A DNA stretch of 64,000 nucleotides, taken from positions 158,640 to 222,639 of the forward strand of contig NZ_AUFN01000014.1 in the NCBI RefSeq assembly GCF_000426525.1. Direction: 5' to 3'. Below are positions 24,135-33,796 of the stretch, piece by piece. Both the position numbers and the translations under genes were made by a program. The notes beneath the pieces are model-generated. The model did not search any database, was not told where the DNA came from, and worked only from the letters and a program-made list of their open reading frames with translations. The DNA is from Nocardioides alkalitolerans DSM 16699 (GTDB taxonomy: Bacteria > Actinomycetota > Actinomycetes > Propionibacteriales > Nocardioidaceae). Every line of letters begins with the position of its first letter. Within the stretch, counting starts at the first letter, position 1.

Positions 24135-25919
24135 ATGGGCGGCACCGTCGAGGTCAGCGGCCTCACCAAGAGCTACGGCAGCCAGAACATCTGGCACGAC
24201 GTCACCGTCACCCTGCCGCCTGGCGAGATCACCGCGCTGCTGGGCCCCTCGGGCACCGGCAAGTCGGTCTTCCTGAAGTCCGTGATGGGCCTGGTGCGGC
24301 CCGAGGCCGGCACCATCCTCGTCGACGGCACCGAGATGGTCGGCGCCCGCGAGTCGCAGCGGCTGGCCCTGCGCAAGAAGTTCGGCGTGCTGTTCCAGGA
24401 CGGCGCGCTGTTCGGCTCGATGAACGTCTACGACAACGTCGCGTTCCCGCTGCGCGAGCACACGAGGCTGCGCGAGCGCGACGTGCGCCAGCTGGTGCTC
24501 GAGAAGCTCGACATGGTCGGCCTGATCGGCCAGGAGCACAAGCTGCCCGGCGAGATCTCCGGCGGCATGAAGAAGCGCGCCGGCCTCGCCCGCGCCCTCG
24601 TCACCGACCCCTCGATCATCCTCATCGACGAGCCCGACTCGGGCCTCGACCCGGTGCGCACCTCCAACCTCGCGCAGCTGCTCATGGAGGTGAACACGGC
24701 CACCGACGCCACGATGCTCGTGGTCACCCACAACATCGAGCTGGCGCGCACCCTGCCCGACAACCTCGGCATGCTCTACCGCCGCGAGCTCGTGATGTTC
24801 GGGCCGCGCGAGGAGTTCCTCCTCACCGACCACCCGGTCGTCTCGCAGTTCATGAGCGGCGACCCCGAGGGCCCGATCGGCATGAGCGAGGAGACCGACC
24901 ACCGACGTACGGACCCGCTCGCCGACCCGGGCTACGGGCCCGCCGGTCCCGGCGGTCCGGCGGGCACCGCCCTGCTGTCGCGCCACGCGGGCGCCCGCTC
25001 GATCGAGGTGCTCCCCCGCCAGCTGATCTCGGCCACCGGCAACCCGCGGGCGGCCGCGACCCGCCACCGCGAGCGCATCGAGACCGGGGCCTCGCGCCTC
25101 TACGTCGCCCCCGACGACGAGGTCGACCGAGCGCGACCCCCGCGGCGGCCCCTGGCGGCGGTGCGGGCCGCCACCGCGGTCGGCGACGTCTTCGGCCTCG
25201 GCCTCGACGCGATGCGGGCCTCGGTACGACGCCCGTTCGCCGCGAAGGAGCTGCTGGAGCAGTTCTGGTTCGTCGTCAGCGTCTCGTGGATCCCCGCGAT
25301 GCTCGTCGCCATCCCCTTCGGCGCCGTGATCGCGCTGCAGCTCGGCACCCTCACCAAGCAGATCGGCGCCCAGTCGTTCACCGGCGCGGCCAGCGTGCTC
25401 GCCGTCGTGCAGCAGGCCGCCCCGATCGTGACCACGCTCGTGATCGCGGGCGCCGGCGGTGCCGCGATCTGCGCCGAGCTCGGCTCCCGCAAGATCCGCG
25501 ACGAGATCGACGCGATGCGCGTGATGGGCGTCGACCCCGTGCAGCGGCTCGTCGCCCCCCGGGTGCTCGCCTGCATCGTCGCCGCCGTGCTGCTCAACGG
25601 CCTCGTCTCGGTGGTCGGCGTGCTCGGCGGCTACTTCTTCAACGTGGTCGTCCAGGACGGCACGCCCGGCGCCTACCTGGCGAGCTTCACCGCCCTCGCC
25701 CAGCTCTCCGACCTCTGGGTCGGGGCCCTCAAGGCCGCGATCTTCGGGTTCGTCGCCGGCGTCATCGCCTGCTACCGCGGTCTCAACGCCGCCGCCGGCC
25801 CGAAGGGCGTGGGTGACGCGGTGAACCAGTCCGTCGTCATCACGTTCCTGCTGCTCTTCTTCGTCAACTTCGTCATCACCACGCTGTACCTCCAGCTGGT
25901 GCCCGGCAAGGGAGCCTGA
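24135..25919 (+). CDS. Mce transporter ATPase fused to first YrbE permease (MceG-YrbEA)
   Basis: 594-aa fusion. Residues ~1-255 are an MlaF/MceG-type ABC ATPase: Walker A GPSGTGKS, Q-loop FQDGALF, signature ISGGMKKRAGLARAL, Walker B ILIDEPDSGLDP, H-loop VVTHN. A ~100-residue hydrophilic linker follows, and from ~350 a complete MlaE/YrbE permease (FAAKELLEQFWFVVSVSW, then about five helices and the loop EIDAMRVMGVDPVQ). Usually these are two genes, and in mycobacteria mceG lies far from the mce operons. One uninterrupted frame covers both, with no better internal start before the permease. It powers lipid import through the MceA-F complex. The ATG follows GGGGAGGACC. Confidence 0.88.
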   Translation: MGGTVEVSGLTKSYGSQNIWHDVTVTLPPGEITALLGPSGTGKSVFLKSVMGLVRPEAGTILVDGTEMVGARESQRLALRKKFGVLFQDGALFGSMNVYDNVAFPLREHTRLRERDVRQLVLEKLDMVGLIGQEHKLPGEISGGMKKRAGLARALVTDPSIILIDEPDSGLDPVRTSNLAQLLMEVNTATDATMLVVTHNIELARTLPDNLGMLYRRELVMFGPREEFLLTDHPVVSQFMSGDPEGPIGMSEETDHRRTDPLADPGYGPAGPGGPAGTALLSRHAGARSIEVLPRQLISATGNPRAAATRHRERIETGASRLYVAPDDEVDRARPPRRPLAAVRAATAVGDVFGLGLDAMRASVRRPFAAKELLEQFWFVVSVSWIPAMLVAIPFGAVIALQLGTLTKQIGAQSFTGAASVLAVVQQAAPIVTTLVIAGAGGAAICAELGSRKIRDEIDAMRVMGVDPVQRLVAPRVLACIVAAVLLNGLVSVVGVLGGYFFNVVVQDGTPGAYLASFTALAQLSDLWVGALKAAIFGFVAGVIACYRGLNAAAGPKGVGDAVNQSVVITFLLLFFVNFVITTLYLQLVPGKGA

Positions 25920-26740
25920 TGTCCGTCCCGCTCGTGACCGCGCCCCTCGACCGCCTGGCCAGCCTGGGCGCGGGGCTGCGCTTCCACCTCCGCGTGCTCG
26001 CCAGCGTGCCGCACACGCTGCGGCGCTACCCCCGCGAGATCCTCCGCCTGCTCTCCGAGGTCAGCTTCGGCTCCGGGGCCCTCGCCGTCATCGGCGGCAC
26101 CATCGGCGTGATGGTCGGCATGACCCTCTTCGTCGGCACCGTCGTCGGCATGCAGGGCTACTCGGCCCTCGACCAGATCGGCACCGCCGCCCTCAACGGC
26201 TTCATCTCCGCCTACTTCAACACCCGTGAGATCGCGCCCCTCGTCGCGGCGCTCGCCCTCTCCGCCACCGTCGGCTCCGGCTTCACCGCCCAGCTCGGCG
26301 CGATGCGCATCAACGAGGAGGTCGACGCGCTCGACGTCATGGCCGTCTCCAGCCTGGCGTACCTCGTCACGACCCGGGTGATCGCGGGCCTGGTGGCCAT
26401 CGTCCCGCTGTACGTCGTGGGCCTGCTCGTCTCCTGGGCCGGCTCGAGAGCGGTCACCGTCTACTTCTACGGGCAGTCGGCCGGCACCTACGACCACTAC
26501 TTCCTGCAGTTCCTGCCGCCGATCGACGTGCTGGGCTCCTTCGCCAAGGTCATCGTCTTCTCGGTGCTGATCATCCTCATCCACTGCCGCGCCGGCTTCA
26601 TGGCGAGCGGCGGACCGGCCGGTGTCGGCATCGCGGTCGGCACGGCCGTGCGCCGCAGCATCGTCACCGTCGCGATCCTCGACCTCGTGCTCTCGATGGT
26701 GCTCTGGGGCACCACCACGACCGTGCGGGTCGCGGGATGA
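25919..26740 (+). CDS. YrbE/MlaE family permease, second Mce permease
   Basis: 273-aa integral membrane permease that pairs with the YrbE part of the upstream fusion. Features are the amphipathic N-terminal interface helix (LRRYPREILRLLSEV), five to six membrane helices, and the conserved loop AQLGAMRINEEVDALDVMAV, the MlaE family signature containing the EAL-like ATPase-coupling segment. The start codon overlaps the preceding stop by 1 nt (TGATG), and the next gene overlaps its end by 4 nt, so all are made in fixed ratio. Together the ATPase and permeases form the inner-membrane engine. Confidence 0.92.
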   Translation: MSVPLVTAPLDRLASLGAGLRFHLRVLASVPHTLRRYPREILRLLSEVSFGSGALAVIGGTIGVMVGMTLFVGTVVGMQGYSALDQIGTAALNGFISAYFNTREIAPLVAALALSATVGSGFTAQLGAMRINEEVDALDVMAVSSLAYLVTTRVIAGLVAIVPLYVVGLLVSWAGSRAVTVYFYGQSAGTYDHYFLQFLPPIDVLGSFAKVIVFSVLIILIHCRAGFMASGGPAGVGIAVGTAVRRSIVTVAILDLVLSMVLWGTTTTVRVAG

Positions 26741-28068
26741 CGCGCCGGGTCGACGTCGCGCTCGGCGTCGTGTTCCTCCTGCTGATCGCGCTCGGCCTCG
26801 GCGCCGCGGCGCTCGCCTACGACAAGGCGTTCACGCCGCGCACCGAGGTGGTGCTGGCGACCGGCACCGTCGGCAACGCGCTCCAGCGGGGCTCCGACGT
26901 GAAGCTCAACGGCGTGCCCGTCGGCGAGGTCACCGGCATCGAGCCCACCACCGAGGGCGCCCGGCTGACGCTCGCGCTCGAGCCCGCCATCGCGGAGGGC
27001 CTGCCCGACGACACCGTCGCCCGGCTGCTGCCCAAGACCCTGTTCGGCGAGCGCTACGTGCAGCTCGTCGCCGACGGCGCCACCTCGGGCGCGGGCATCG
27101 CCGACGGCGGCACCATCCGCCAGGACGGCTCCGACGAGGCCGTCGAGCTGGAGGAGGTGCTCGACGAGCTGCTCCCCGTGCTCCGCTCGATCCAGCCCGC
27201 CAAGCTGGCCGCCACCCTCGGCGAGCTGACGCTCCTCCTGCGCGGCCAGGGCGCCGAGATCGGCGAGTCCATGCGTGCCTGGGGCAGCTACCTCACCGAC
27301 CTCAACCCCTACGTCCCCACCCTCACCGACGACCTGGCGCGCCTCGCCGAGGTGGCCGACGTGTACGACGTCGCGGCCCCCGACCTGCTCGGCGCCCTCG
27401 ACGACCTGACCGTCACCGCCACGACGCTGGTCGAGCGCCGTACCACCCTCGACGACCTCTACGCCGGCGTCATCACCGCCGCCGGCACCTCCGAGACGTG
27501 GCTGGAGGCCAACCGCGACACCATCGTGGTGCTCGCCGACGACAGCCGCGACGCGCTCGCGGCGGTCGCGCCGTACGCCGAGCAGTTCCCGTGCCTCTTC
27601 CGGTCGGTCGCCGACTTCGAGCCCGTGATCGAGGAGGTGCTGGGGGTCGGGACCGCCGAACCCGGGCTCCACGTGGACCTCGACATCTCGTCGGCCCGCG
27701 GCGCCTACCGGCCCGGCACCGACGAGCCGACGTACCTGGTCGACGGCAGCCCCCGCTGCCCGTACACGGTGAGCTCGCGCAGCTCGGCTGCCCCGTCCGG
27801 CACGACGGCCGGCGGCACCGACGGCGGCGCCGCGCCCGCGCAGGTCGCTCCCCCGACCAGCGAGGTCGTCGCGGCCTACCTGGCGCCCGAGAACGCGCCC
27901 CGGCTGGCCCTGGCCACCGGTCTCGGCGACGCCAACTCGCCCGGGGAGAACCGGCTGATCGCCGAGCTCATGGCCCCGTCCGAGGGCATGGCCCCGTCCG
28001 ACTACCCCGGCTGGGCCAGCCTGCTGGTCGGACCCGTCCTGCGCGGGGCGGAGGTGACGCTGCGATGA
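26737..28068 (+). CDS. mceA: Mce family protein MceA
   Basis: 443-aa subunit with an N-terminal membrane anchor (GVVFLLLIALGLGAAALAY), one MCE domain (about 37-125: GSDVKLNGVPVGEVTGIE and LLPKTLFGERYVQLV) and a long helical stretch that in Mce complexes builds a hydrophobic tunnel across the cell envelope. The C-terminal part (from ~330) is less ordered, Ser/Gly/Thr-rich and contains a single RCPYTV motif. First of six mce genes in conserved A-F order. Which lipid or sterol is carried is not visible here. Confidence 0.92.
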   Translation: MTRRVDVALGVVFLLLIALGLGAAALAYDKAFTPRTEVVLATGTVGNALQRGSDVKLNGVPVGEVTGIEPTTEGARLTLALEPAIAEGLPDDTVARLLPKTLFGERYVQLVADGATSGAGIADGGTIRQDGSDEAVELEEVLDELLPVLRSIQPAKLAATLGELTLLLRGQGAEIGESMRAWGSYLTDLNPYVPTLTDDLARLAEVADVYDVAAPDLLGALDDLTVTATTLVERRTTLDDLYAGVITAAGTSETWLEANRDTIVVLADDSRDALAAVAPYAEQFPCLFRSVADFEPVIEEVLGVGTAEPGLHVDLDISSARGAYRPGTDEPTYLVDGSPRCPYTVSSRSSAAPSGTTAGGTDGGAAPAQVAPPTSEVVAAYLAPENAPRLALATGLGDANSPGENRLIAELMAPSEGMAPSDYPGWASLLVGPVLRGAEVTLR

Positions 28069-29102
28069 CCACCCCCACCGACCGCCGCCACGTCGCCGTG
28101 CTGGCCACCAAGAGCATCGTCTTCACCCTCGTCACCCTGCTGGCGACGCTGGCCCTCGCGGCCACGATCCGCAACAGCAGCGGCGGCGGCGAGGAGTTCC
28201 GCGCCGACTTCTCCGACGTCACGAGCCTCAACCGCGGCGACGACATCCGGATGGCCGGCGTGAAGGTCGGCTCCGTGCGCGACATCGAGGTCGGCGACGA
28301 CAACCTCGCCCGCGTCACCTTCACCGTCGACCCGGCCGTGACCGTGCCCGAGGGCACGCAGCTCGAGCTGCGCTTCCGCAACCTCGTCGGGCAGCGCTAC
28401 ATCGCGATGGAGCCGCCCGTGTCGGGCAGCGGCGGCGAGATCGAGGCGGGGCACACCTTCCCCGTCTCCGAGACGGCCCCGGCCCTCGACCTGACCCTCC
28501 TCTTCAACGGGTTCCAGCCGCTGTTCCGGCTGCTCGACCCGGAGGACGTGAACACGCTGAGCGGCCAGATCGTCGCCGTGTTCCAGGGCGACGGCGCCTC
28601 CGTCGACACCCTGCTCGCCAGCGCGGGTCGCCTCACCACCACGCTCGCCGAGCGCGACGCCGTGATCGGCGACCTCATCGACAGCCTCGGCTCCGTGCTC
28701 GAGACGGTCAGCACCCGCTCGGCGCAGCTCGACGCGACGATCGTGACGCTGCAGCAGCTCGTCACGGGCCTCGCCCAGGACCGCGACACCATCGGGCGCA
28801 CGCTCGACGGCCTCGGCGCCCTCTCCGTGAGCGTCGCCGACCTGCTCGAGCAGGGCCGCGCTCCCCTGGCCGAGTCGATCGTCGGGCTCGGCGACCTGGC
28901 CGGCAACCTCTCGGACTCCGAGGAGGTGCTCGACCGGGTGCTCACGAACCTGCCGCCCAAGCTCGACGCGCTCGGCCGCACCGGCAGCTACGGCTCGTGG
29001 CTCAACTTCTACGTCTGCTCGATCCAGGGGAGCATCCCGCTGCCCGAGGGCTACCGGGGCGACCTGGGCGCCGAACCCGACGCTGCGAGGTGCTACGCCT
29101 GA
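28065..29102 (+). CDS. mceB: Mce family protein MceB
   Basis: 345-aa Mce subunit. A membrane anchor (SIVFTLVTLLATLALAATI) precedes the MCE domain (about 45-125: LNRGDDIRMAGVKVGSVRDI and LRFRNLVGQRYIAMEPP), followed by helical heptad-like repeats (VLETVSTRSAQLDATIVTL). The end carries a two-Cys tail (FYVCSIQGSI and ARCYA), as common in MceB/C. ATG overlaps the mceA stop by 4 nt. It is a barrel and helix component of the lipid channel. Confidence 0.92.
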   Translation: MTTPTDRRHVAVLATKSIVFTLVTLLATLALAATIRNSSGGGEEFRADFSDVTSLNRGDDIRMAGVKVGSVRDIEVGDDNLARVTFTVDPAVTVPEGTQLELRFRNLVGQRYIAMEPPVSGSGGEIEAGHTFPVSETAPALDLTLLFNGFQPLFRLLDPEDVNTLSGQIVAVFQGDGASVDTLLASAGRLTTTLAERDAVIGDLIDSLGSVLETVSTRSAQLDATIVTLQQLVTGLAQDRDTIGRTLDGLGALSVSVADLLEQGRAPLAESIVGLGDLAGNLSDSEEVLDRVLTNLPPKLDALGRTGSYGSWLNFYVCSIQGSIPLPEGYRGDLGAEPDAARCYA

Positions 29103-30136
29103 TGGGCACGACACGTTCCCCCCGCTTCCCGAAGGCGTTCACCGAGCGCAACCGGGTGGTCATCGCCATCATCGGCTCGCTCAGCCTGGTGGCGGTGTTC
29201 CTCCTGGCCTTCAACGCCTCCTCGCTGCCGGTCGTCGGCTCGGGGCGCGAGTACTCCGCCGAGCTCGCCGAGGCCGGCGGGCTCGCGGTCGGCAACGAGG
29301 TGCGGGTGGCGGGCGTCCGCGTCGGCGAGGTGACCGGGATCGAGCTCGACCAGGCGGTCGTCGTCGTGACGTTCCGCGCCAAGGGTGTCGAGCTCGGCGA
29401 CCAGAGCCGCGCCGCCGTCCGCATCAAGACGCTGCTCGGGCAGAAGTACCTGGCCGTGGAGTCCGCCGGTCGCGGCGAGCTCGACGAGGCCATCCCGCTC
29501 GAGCGCACCACCACGCCGTTCGACGTCACCGCGGCGTTCTCGGAGCTCTCCGAGACCGTCGGCGAGATCGACACCGTGCAGCTCGAGGCCAGCTTCACCG
29601 CGCTGGCCGACGCCTTCCGCGACACCCCGGAGTCGCTCCGGGCGACGGTCGGCGGGCTGGCGGCGCTGTCGCGCACGATCTCGAGCCGGGACGAGGAGCT
29701 GGCGGCCCTGCTCGAGGCGAGCAGCGACGTGACCGGCACCCTGGCCAGCCGCAACGCGGAGTTCGCCAACATCCTCGACGACGGTGAGCTCCTGCTCACC
29801 GAGCTCTCGGCCCGGCGCGAGACGGTCGGCGCGATGCTCGAGGCCACCGTGAGCCTCGGCCAGCAGCTGCAGGGGCTCGTCGCCGACAACGAGGCCACGC
29901 TCGCCCCCGCGCTCGCCGAGCTCGACGAGGTGGCGGCGATCCTCAACCGCAACCAGGCCAACCTGGACGCCGCGCTCGCGCGCCTCGGCCCCTACTACCG
30001 CGTGCTGGCCTCGGCCACCGGCAACGGCCGCTGGGTCGACGCCTACGTCTGCGGCCTCTACACCGCCGACGGCGTGCCGCACCTGGACAACTCCGTCGAG
30101 CGCACCTGCGACCCCGCCGCCGGAGGTGGCTCATGA
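29102..30136 (+). CDS. mceC: Mce family protein MceC
   Basis: 344-aa subunit with an N-terminal anchor (VVIAIIGSLSLVAVFLLAF), an MCE domain (about 48-130: LAVGNEVRVAGVRVGEVTGI and VRIKTLLGQKYLAVES) and a long alpha-helical region with Glu/Leu/Ala heptads. The C-terminal tail has a Cys pair (DAYVCGLYTA and ERTCDPA) as in MceB. It starts 1 nt into the mceB stop. Function within the complex is structural: one of six different chains lining the transport tunnel. Confidence 0.92.
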   Translation: MGTTRSPRFPKAFTERNRVVIAIIGSLSLVAVFLLAFNASSLPVVGSGREYSAELAEAGGLAVGNEVRVAGVRVGEVTGIELDQAVVVVTFRAKGVELGDQSRAAVRIKTLLGQKYLAVESAGRGELDEAIPLERTTTPFDVTAAFSELSETVGEIDTVQLEASFTALADAFRDTPESLRATVGGLAALSRTISSRDEELAALLEASSDVTGTLASRNAEFANILDDGELLLTELSARRETVGAMLEATVSLGQQLQGLVADNEATLAPALAELDEVAAILNRNQANLDAALARLGPYYRVLASATGNGRWVDAYVCGLYTADGVPHLDNSVERTCDPAAGGGS

Positions 30137-31218
30137 ACGCCCTGACCCGACGCCCCGCCCTCGGGCGCGGCCTCGTCCGCAGCCTGCTGCTGGCCCTGGT
30201 GCTGGCCGTGGTGCTCGTCGGCACGGCCGCACGGTCGGCCCACGTGCGCGGCGCCAGCACCGAGCTCAGCGCCGAGTTCTCCTCGGCCGTCGGCCTGTAC
30301 GTCGGGTCCGACGTGCAGGTGCTCGGGGTCTCGGTCGGCGAGGTGACCGCCGTCGAGCCCGCGGGCGACGTCGTGCGCGTCGACATGCGCCTCGACCCGG
30401 GCGAGCGGGTCGCCGCCGACACCGCTGCGGTCATCGTCGCGCCGACCGTGGTGAGCGACCGCTACGTGCAGCTGACCGAGCCCTGGACCGAGGGCGCCGA
30501 GACCCTCGCCGACGGCGCCCGCATCGGGCCCGACGACACGGCCGTGCCCGTGGAGATCGACGAGCTCTACACCAGCCTCGAGGACGTCAGCACGCAGCTC
30601 GGCCCCGACGGCGCCAACCGTGACGGTGCGCTCTCCGACTTCCTCGACGTCGCCGCCGAGAACCTCGAGGGCACGGGCGCGGACCTCAACACGATGCTCA
30701 CCGAGTTCAGCCGGCTCAGCGCCACCACGGCGGGCGTCGACGACGACCTGTTCGCCACGGTCGGCAACCTCGCCGAGTTCACCGACGTGCTCGTGGCGAA
30801 CGACGACACGGTGGCCGCCCTCAACACGCTGTTCGCCGACGTCACCGGCTACCTGGCCGAGGACCGGGGCGACCTCGCCGGGGCGATCGACCAGCTCGGT
30901 GCCGCCCTCGCCGTGCTCGACGACTTCATCGCCGAGAACCGCGACGACCTGCGCACGAGCGTCGACAACCTCGTCGGTCCCACCCAGACGCTGGTGAACC
31001 AGCGCGAGTCCCTCGAGGAGCTCCTCCGCATGGCGCCGCTGACCCTGCAGAACTTCCTCCAGGCCTACAACCCCGAGACCGGCAGCATCGAGGGTCGCGG
31101 CAACCTCAACGAGGCCAACCTGTGGGCCGGTGGCGGCCTCGGTGCGCAGAGCTCGCCCGACGCCCCGCCGGTGCTGCTGCCCGGCCTCGGCGACAGCCCG
31201 ACCGGAGCCGGTCGATGA
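30133..31218 (+). CDS. mceD: Mce family protein MceD
   Basis: 361-aa subunit. Anchor at about 13-35 (LVRSLLLALVLAVVLVGTA), MCE domain at about 40-115 (GLYVGSDVQVLGVSVGEVTA and VSDRYVQLTEP), then a helical domain (~150-310). The C-terminal tail is Gly/Pro-rich and without cysteines. The ATG overlaps the mceC stop by 4 nt and its own stop overlaps mceE by 4 nt. Sequence is intact with typical length. Confidence 0.92.
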   Translation: MNALTRRPALGRGLVRSLLLALVLAVVLVGTAARSAHVRGASTELSAEFSSAVGLYVGSDVQVLGVSVGEVTAVEPAGDVVRVDMRLDPGERVAADTAAVIVAPTVVSDRYVQLTEPWTEGAETLADGARIGPDDTAVPVEIDELYTSLEDVSTQLGPDGANRDGALSDFLDVAAENLEGTGADLNTMLTEFSRLSATTAGVDDDLFATVGNLAEFTDVLVANDDTVAALNTLFADVTGYLAEDRGDLAGAIDQLGAALAVLDDFIAENRDDLRTSVDNLVGPTQTLVNQRESLEELLRMAPLTLQNFLQAYNPETGSIEGRGNLNEANLWAGGGLGAQSSPDAPPVLLPGLGDSPTGAGR

Positions 31219-32597
31219 GCGCCCTCGCGCGTCCGCGCACCCGGCTCGTGCGCGGCGTGGCCGCGCTCGCCCTGAGCCTCGGGGTGCTCGGGGCCACCGC
31301 GGGCTGCGGCCTGCTGCAGGGCGGGGTGTACGACGCCCCGCTCCCCGGCGGTGCCGACGTCGGCGACGACCCCATGACGCTCACCGTCGAGTTCGACGAC
31401 GTGCTCGACCTGGTGCCGCAGTCGGCCGTGAAGGTCGACGACGTGCCGGTCGGCCGGGTCACCGACATCCGGCTCGCCGAGGACGGACTGTCGGCCGAGG
31501 TCGAGCTGCTGGTGAACAGCGACGTCACCCTGCCCGCCGGCACCAGCGCCCGGCTGCAGCAGACGTCGCTGCTGGGCGAGAAGTACGTCTCCCTCGATCG
31601 CCCCGCGGAGGCGGGCGACGGCGCCCCGCTCGCGTCGGGGGCCCACATCGCGATCGCCGACACCGACGAGGCCGCCCAGGTCGAGCAGGTGCTCGGCGCC
31701 CTCTCGATGGTGCTCAACGGCGGCGGCATCGCGCAGTTCCAGGAGATCTCGACCGAGCTGCAGGCCATCTCGGGCGACGACCCGGAGCAGGTGCGGGTGT
31801 TCCTCCAGCAGCTCGACGGCCTCGTCGGCCAGCTCGACGAGCGCCGCGGCTCCATCACGGCCGTCATCGACTCGCTCGCCGACCTGTCGGGCACGCTCGA
31901 GGACCACGAGGCCGAGATCGTCTCCGCGCTCGACGGCCTCAGCCCGGGGCTGGCGGCCCTCGAGGAGCAGCGGCCCCAGCTGGTGGCGATGCTCGAGGCG
32001 CTCGAGGGTCTCTCGACCATCGCGGTCGACACGCTCGACGCCGCGCAGGCCGACATCGTCGCCGACCTGCAGCTGCTCGCGCCGGTGCTCGAGCAGCTCG
32101 CCGCGGCCGGCACGGCGCTGCCCGACGCGCTCGGCATCCTGCTCACCTACCCCTTCCCCGACTCGGTCACGGGGGCCATCCGGGGCGACTACCTCAACGT
32201 CTTCGTCACCACCGCCTTCGCGAGCCTGCCGGCCGGGTGCGAGGGCATGGGCTGCGCCTGGCCCCAGCCGGTGGTCCCGCTCGCCGACGGCGAGGTGCCT
32301 GCGCCGGCGGGCCGCCCGGCCCTGCCGCCCGGCCTGCTGCCGCCGACGAGCTCGGCCACGCCCGGCCTGCCGTCACCCACGGTGACCGTGCCCACGCCCA
32401 CGGGCTCGCCCAGCGCCGTACCGAGCGCGCCGTCGACCGGTGCGCCCACCGGCAGCCCGACGTCGCCCCCGACCGGGTCGCCGGCGCCGCCGACGTCGTC
32501 GCCCTCCTCGACGCCGTCCGCCTCGCCGTCGGCGAGCCCCACGGGCACGCCGACCTCCACGCCCTCGGGCACGCCCACCTCGGGAGGGGACCGATGA
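31215..32597 (+). CDS. mceE: Mce family lipoprotein MceE
   Basis: 460-aa Mce subunit with a lipoprotein signal (ALSLGVLGATAGC, lipidated Cys31), the usual feature of position E (LprK-like). The MCE domain spans about 50-125 (SAVKVDDVPVGRVTDIRL and TSLLGEKYVSLD), followed by long helices (~150-320). The last ~100 residues are a low-complexity Pro/Ser/Thr/Gly tail typical of wall-spanning, possibly glycosylated linkers, longer than in most family members. Lipidation anchors it on the outer face of the membrane. Confidence 0.92.
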   Translation: MSALARPRTRLVRGVAALALSLGVLGATAGCGLLQGGVYDAPLPGGADVGDDPMTLTVEFDDVLDLVPQSAVKVDDVPVGRVTDIRLAEDGLSAEVELLVNSDVTLPAGTSARLQQTSLLGEKYVSLDRPAEAGDGAPLASGAHIAIADTDEAAQVEQVLGALSMVLNGGGIAQFQEISTELQAISGDDPEQVRVFLQQLDGLVGQLDERRGSITAVIDSLADLSGTLEDHEAEIVSALDGLSPGLAALEEQRPQLVAMLEALEGLSTIAVDTLDAAQADIVADLQLLAPVLEQLAAAGTALPDALGILLTYPFPDSVTGAIRGDYLNVFVTTAFASLPAGCEGMGCAWPQPVVPLADGEVPAPAGRPALPPGLLPPTSSATPGLPSPTVTVPTPTGSPSAVPSAPSTGAPTGSPTSPPTGSPAPPTSSPSSTPSASPSASPTGTPTSTPSGTPTSGGDR

Positions 32598-33796
32598 TCA
32601 CCCGTCGTGTCGCGCTCAAGCTCGTCGCCTTCGTCGTCATCGGCGTCGTGGCGACGGTGCACCTGCTCTCGACGTACGTCGGCATCGCCCCCTTCCGGGA
32701 CGACGTGCGGGTCACCGTCGCGCTCACCGACGCCTCCGGCCTCTTCGAGGGCAGCGAGGTGACCTACCGCGGTGTGCAGGTCGGACGGGTCGAGGAGATG
32801 ACGGTGACCGACACCGGCACCGAGGTGTCCGTGCTGCTCGACGACGACGCCCCCGACCTGCCCGCCGACCTCGACGTGACGGTCGCGAACCGCTCCGCCA
32901 TCGGCGAGCAGTACCTCGACCTGCGCGGCGCCGAGGGCGGCGGCGACGAGGTGCTCGCGGCGGGCGACCGCATCGACGCCACCGAGGCGACGGTGCCGCC
33001 CTCGTTCGACAACGTGCTGCGCTCGGGCCGCGACTTCGTGGCCTCGGTGCCCGAGGACTCGCTGCGCACCGTCATCGACGAGAGCTACCTGGCCTCGCAG
33101 GGCGTCAGCGACGACGTCGCCCAGCTCGTCGACACCTCGCTGTCGTGGGCGAAGACGGCCGACGCCAACTTCCTCGTCACGACCCAGCTCATCGAGAACT
33201 CCGCCACCGTGCTCGACACGCAGCTCGCGTCGGCCCGGAGCATCCAGGGGTTCAGCGCCGACCTCGGCCTGCTCGCCGAGACGCTGCGCACCTCCGACGG
33301 CGACCTGCGCGCGCTCATCACGGCGGTGCCGCCGGCCGCGACGCAGGTGCAGCAGCTCGTCGCCGAGGTCGGACCGTCGCTCGGCGTGCTGCTCGGCAAC
33401 CTCGTCACGCCGGCCTCGGTCTTCGGCGTCAACGCCGCCGGGGTCGAGGACGTGATGATCCGGCTGCCCGAAGCCGTCAGCGCCGGGTGGGTCGTGGCCG
33501 GGTCGGGCGAGCTCCAGCTCACCCTCGTGACGAACTTCGCCGACCCGCTGCCGTGCACGACCGGCTACGAGGGCACGACCCTGCGGCCCGGCCTCGACAC
33601 GAGCGGCGCCACCTTCAACACCGACGCGGGCTGCACGACGGGCGACGCGGGCAGCAACGTCCGCGGGCCCGGGTCCGTGCCGAGCAACCTCGACGAGATC
33701 GCGACCCCCGCCCGCTCGGGCTCGGGCTCGACCACCGGTGACGTCGTCGTCCGCGACGCCACCACGCTGCAGGACCTCTTGGGAGGAACGGAATGA
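32594..33796 (+). CDS. mceF: Mce family protein MceF
   Basis: 400-aa last Mce subunit. Anchor VALKLVAFVVIGVVATVHL, MCE domain about 38-115 (GLFEGSEVTYRGVQVGRVEE and NRSAIGEQYLDLRG), helical region to ~290, and a C-terminal part with a Cys pair (DPLPCTTGYEG and DAGCTTGD). The ATG overlaps the mceE stop by 4 nt. It completes the hetero-hexamer that forms the envelope-spanning channel, and is followed directly by two Mce-associated genes. Confidence 0.92.
   Translation: MITRRVALKLVAFVVIGVVATVHLLSTYVGIAPFRDDVRVTVALTDASGLFEGSEVTYRGVQVGRVEEMTVTDTGTEVSVLLDDDAPDLPADLDVTVANRSAIGEQYLDLRGAEGGGDEVLAAGDRIDATEATVPPSFDNVLRSGRDFVASVPEDSLRTVIDESYLASQGVSDDVAQLVDTSLSWAKTADANFLVTTQLIENSATVLDTQLASARSIQGFSADLGLLAETLRTSDGDLRALITAVPPAATQVQQLVAEVGPSLGVLLGNLVTPASVFGVNAAGVEDVMIRLPEAVSAGWVVAGSGELQLTLVTNFADPLPCTTGYEGTTLRPGLDTSGATFNTDAGCTTGDAGSNVRGPGSVPSNLDEIATPARSGSGSTTGDVVVRDATTLQDLLGGTE

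Noticed and set aside
24870..25200. Separate start for the YrbE permease inside the fused gene
   Set aside because: No start codon with a good ribosome site is placed at the usual YrbE N-terminus; the linker shows normal coding composition.
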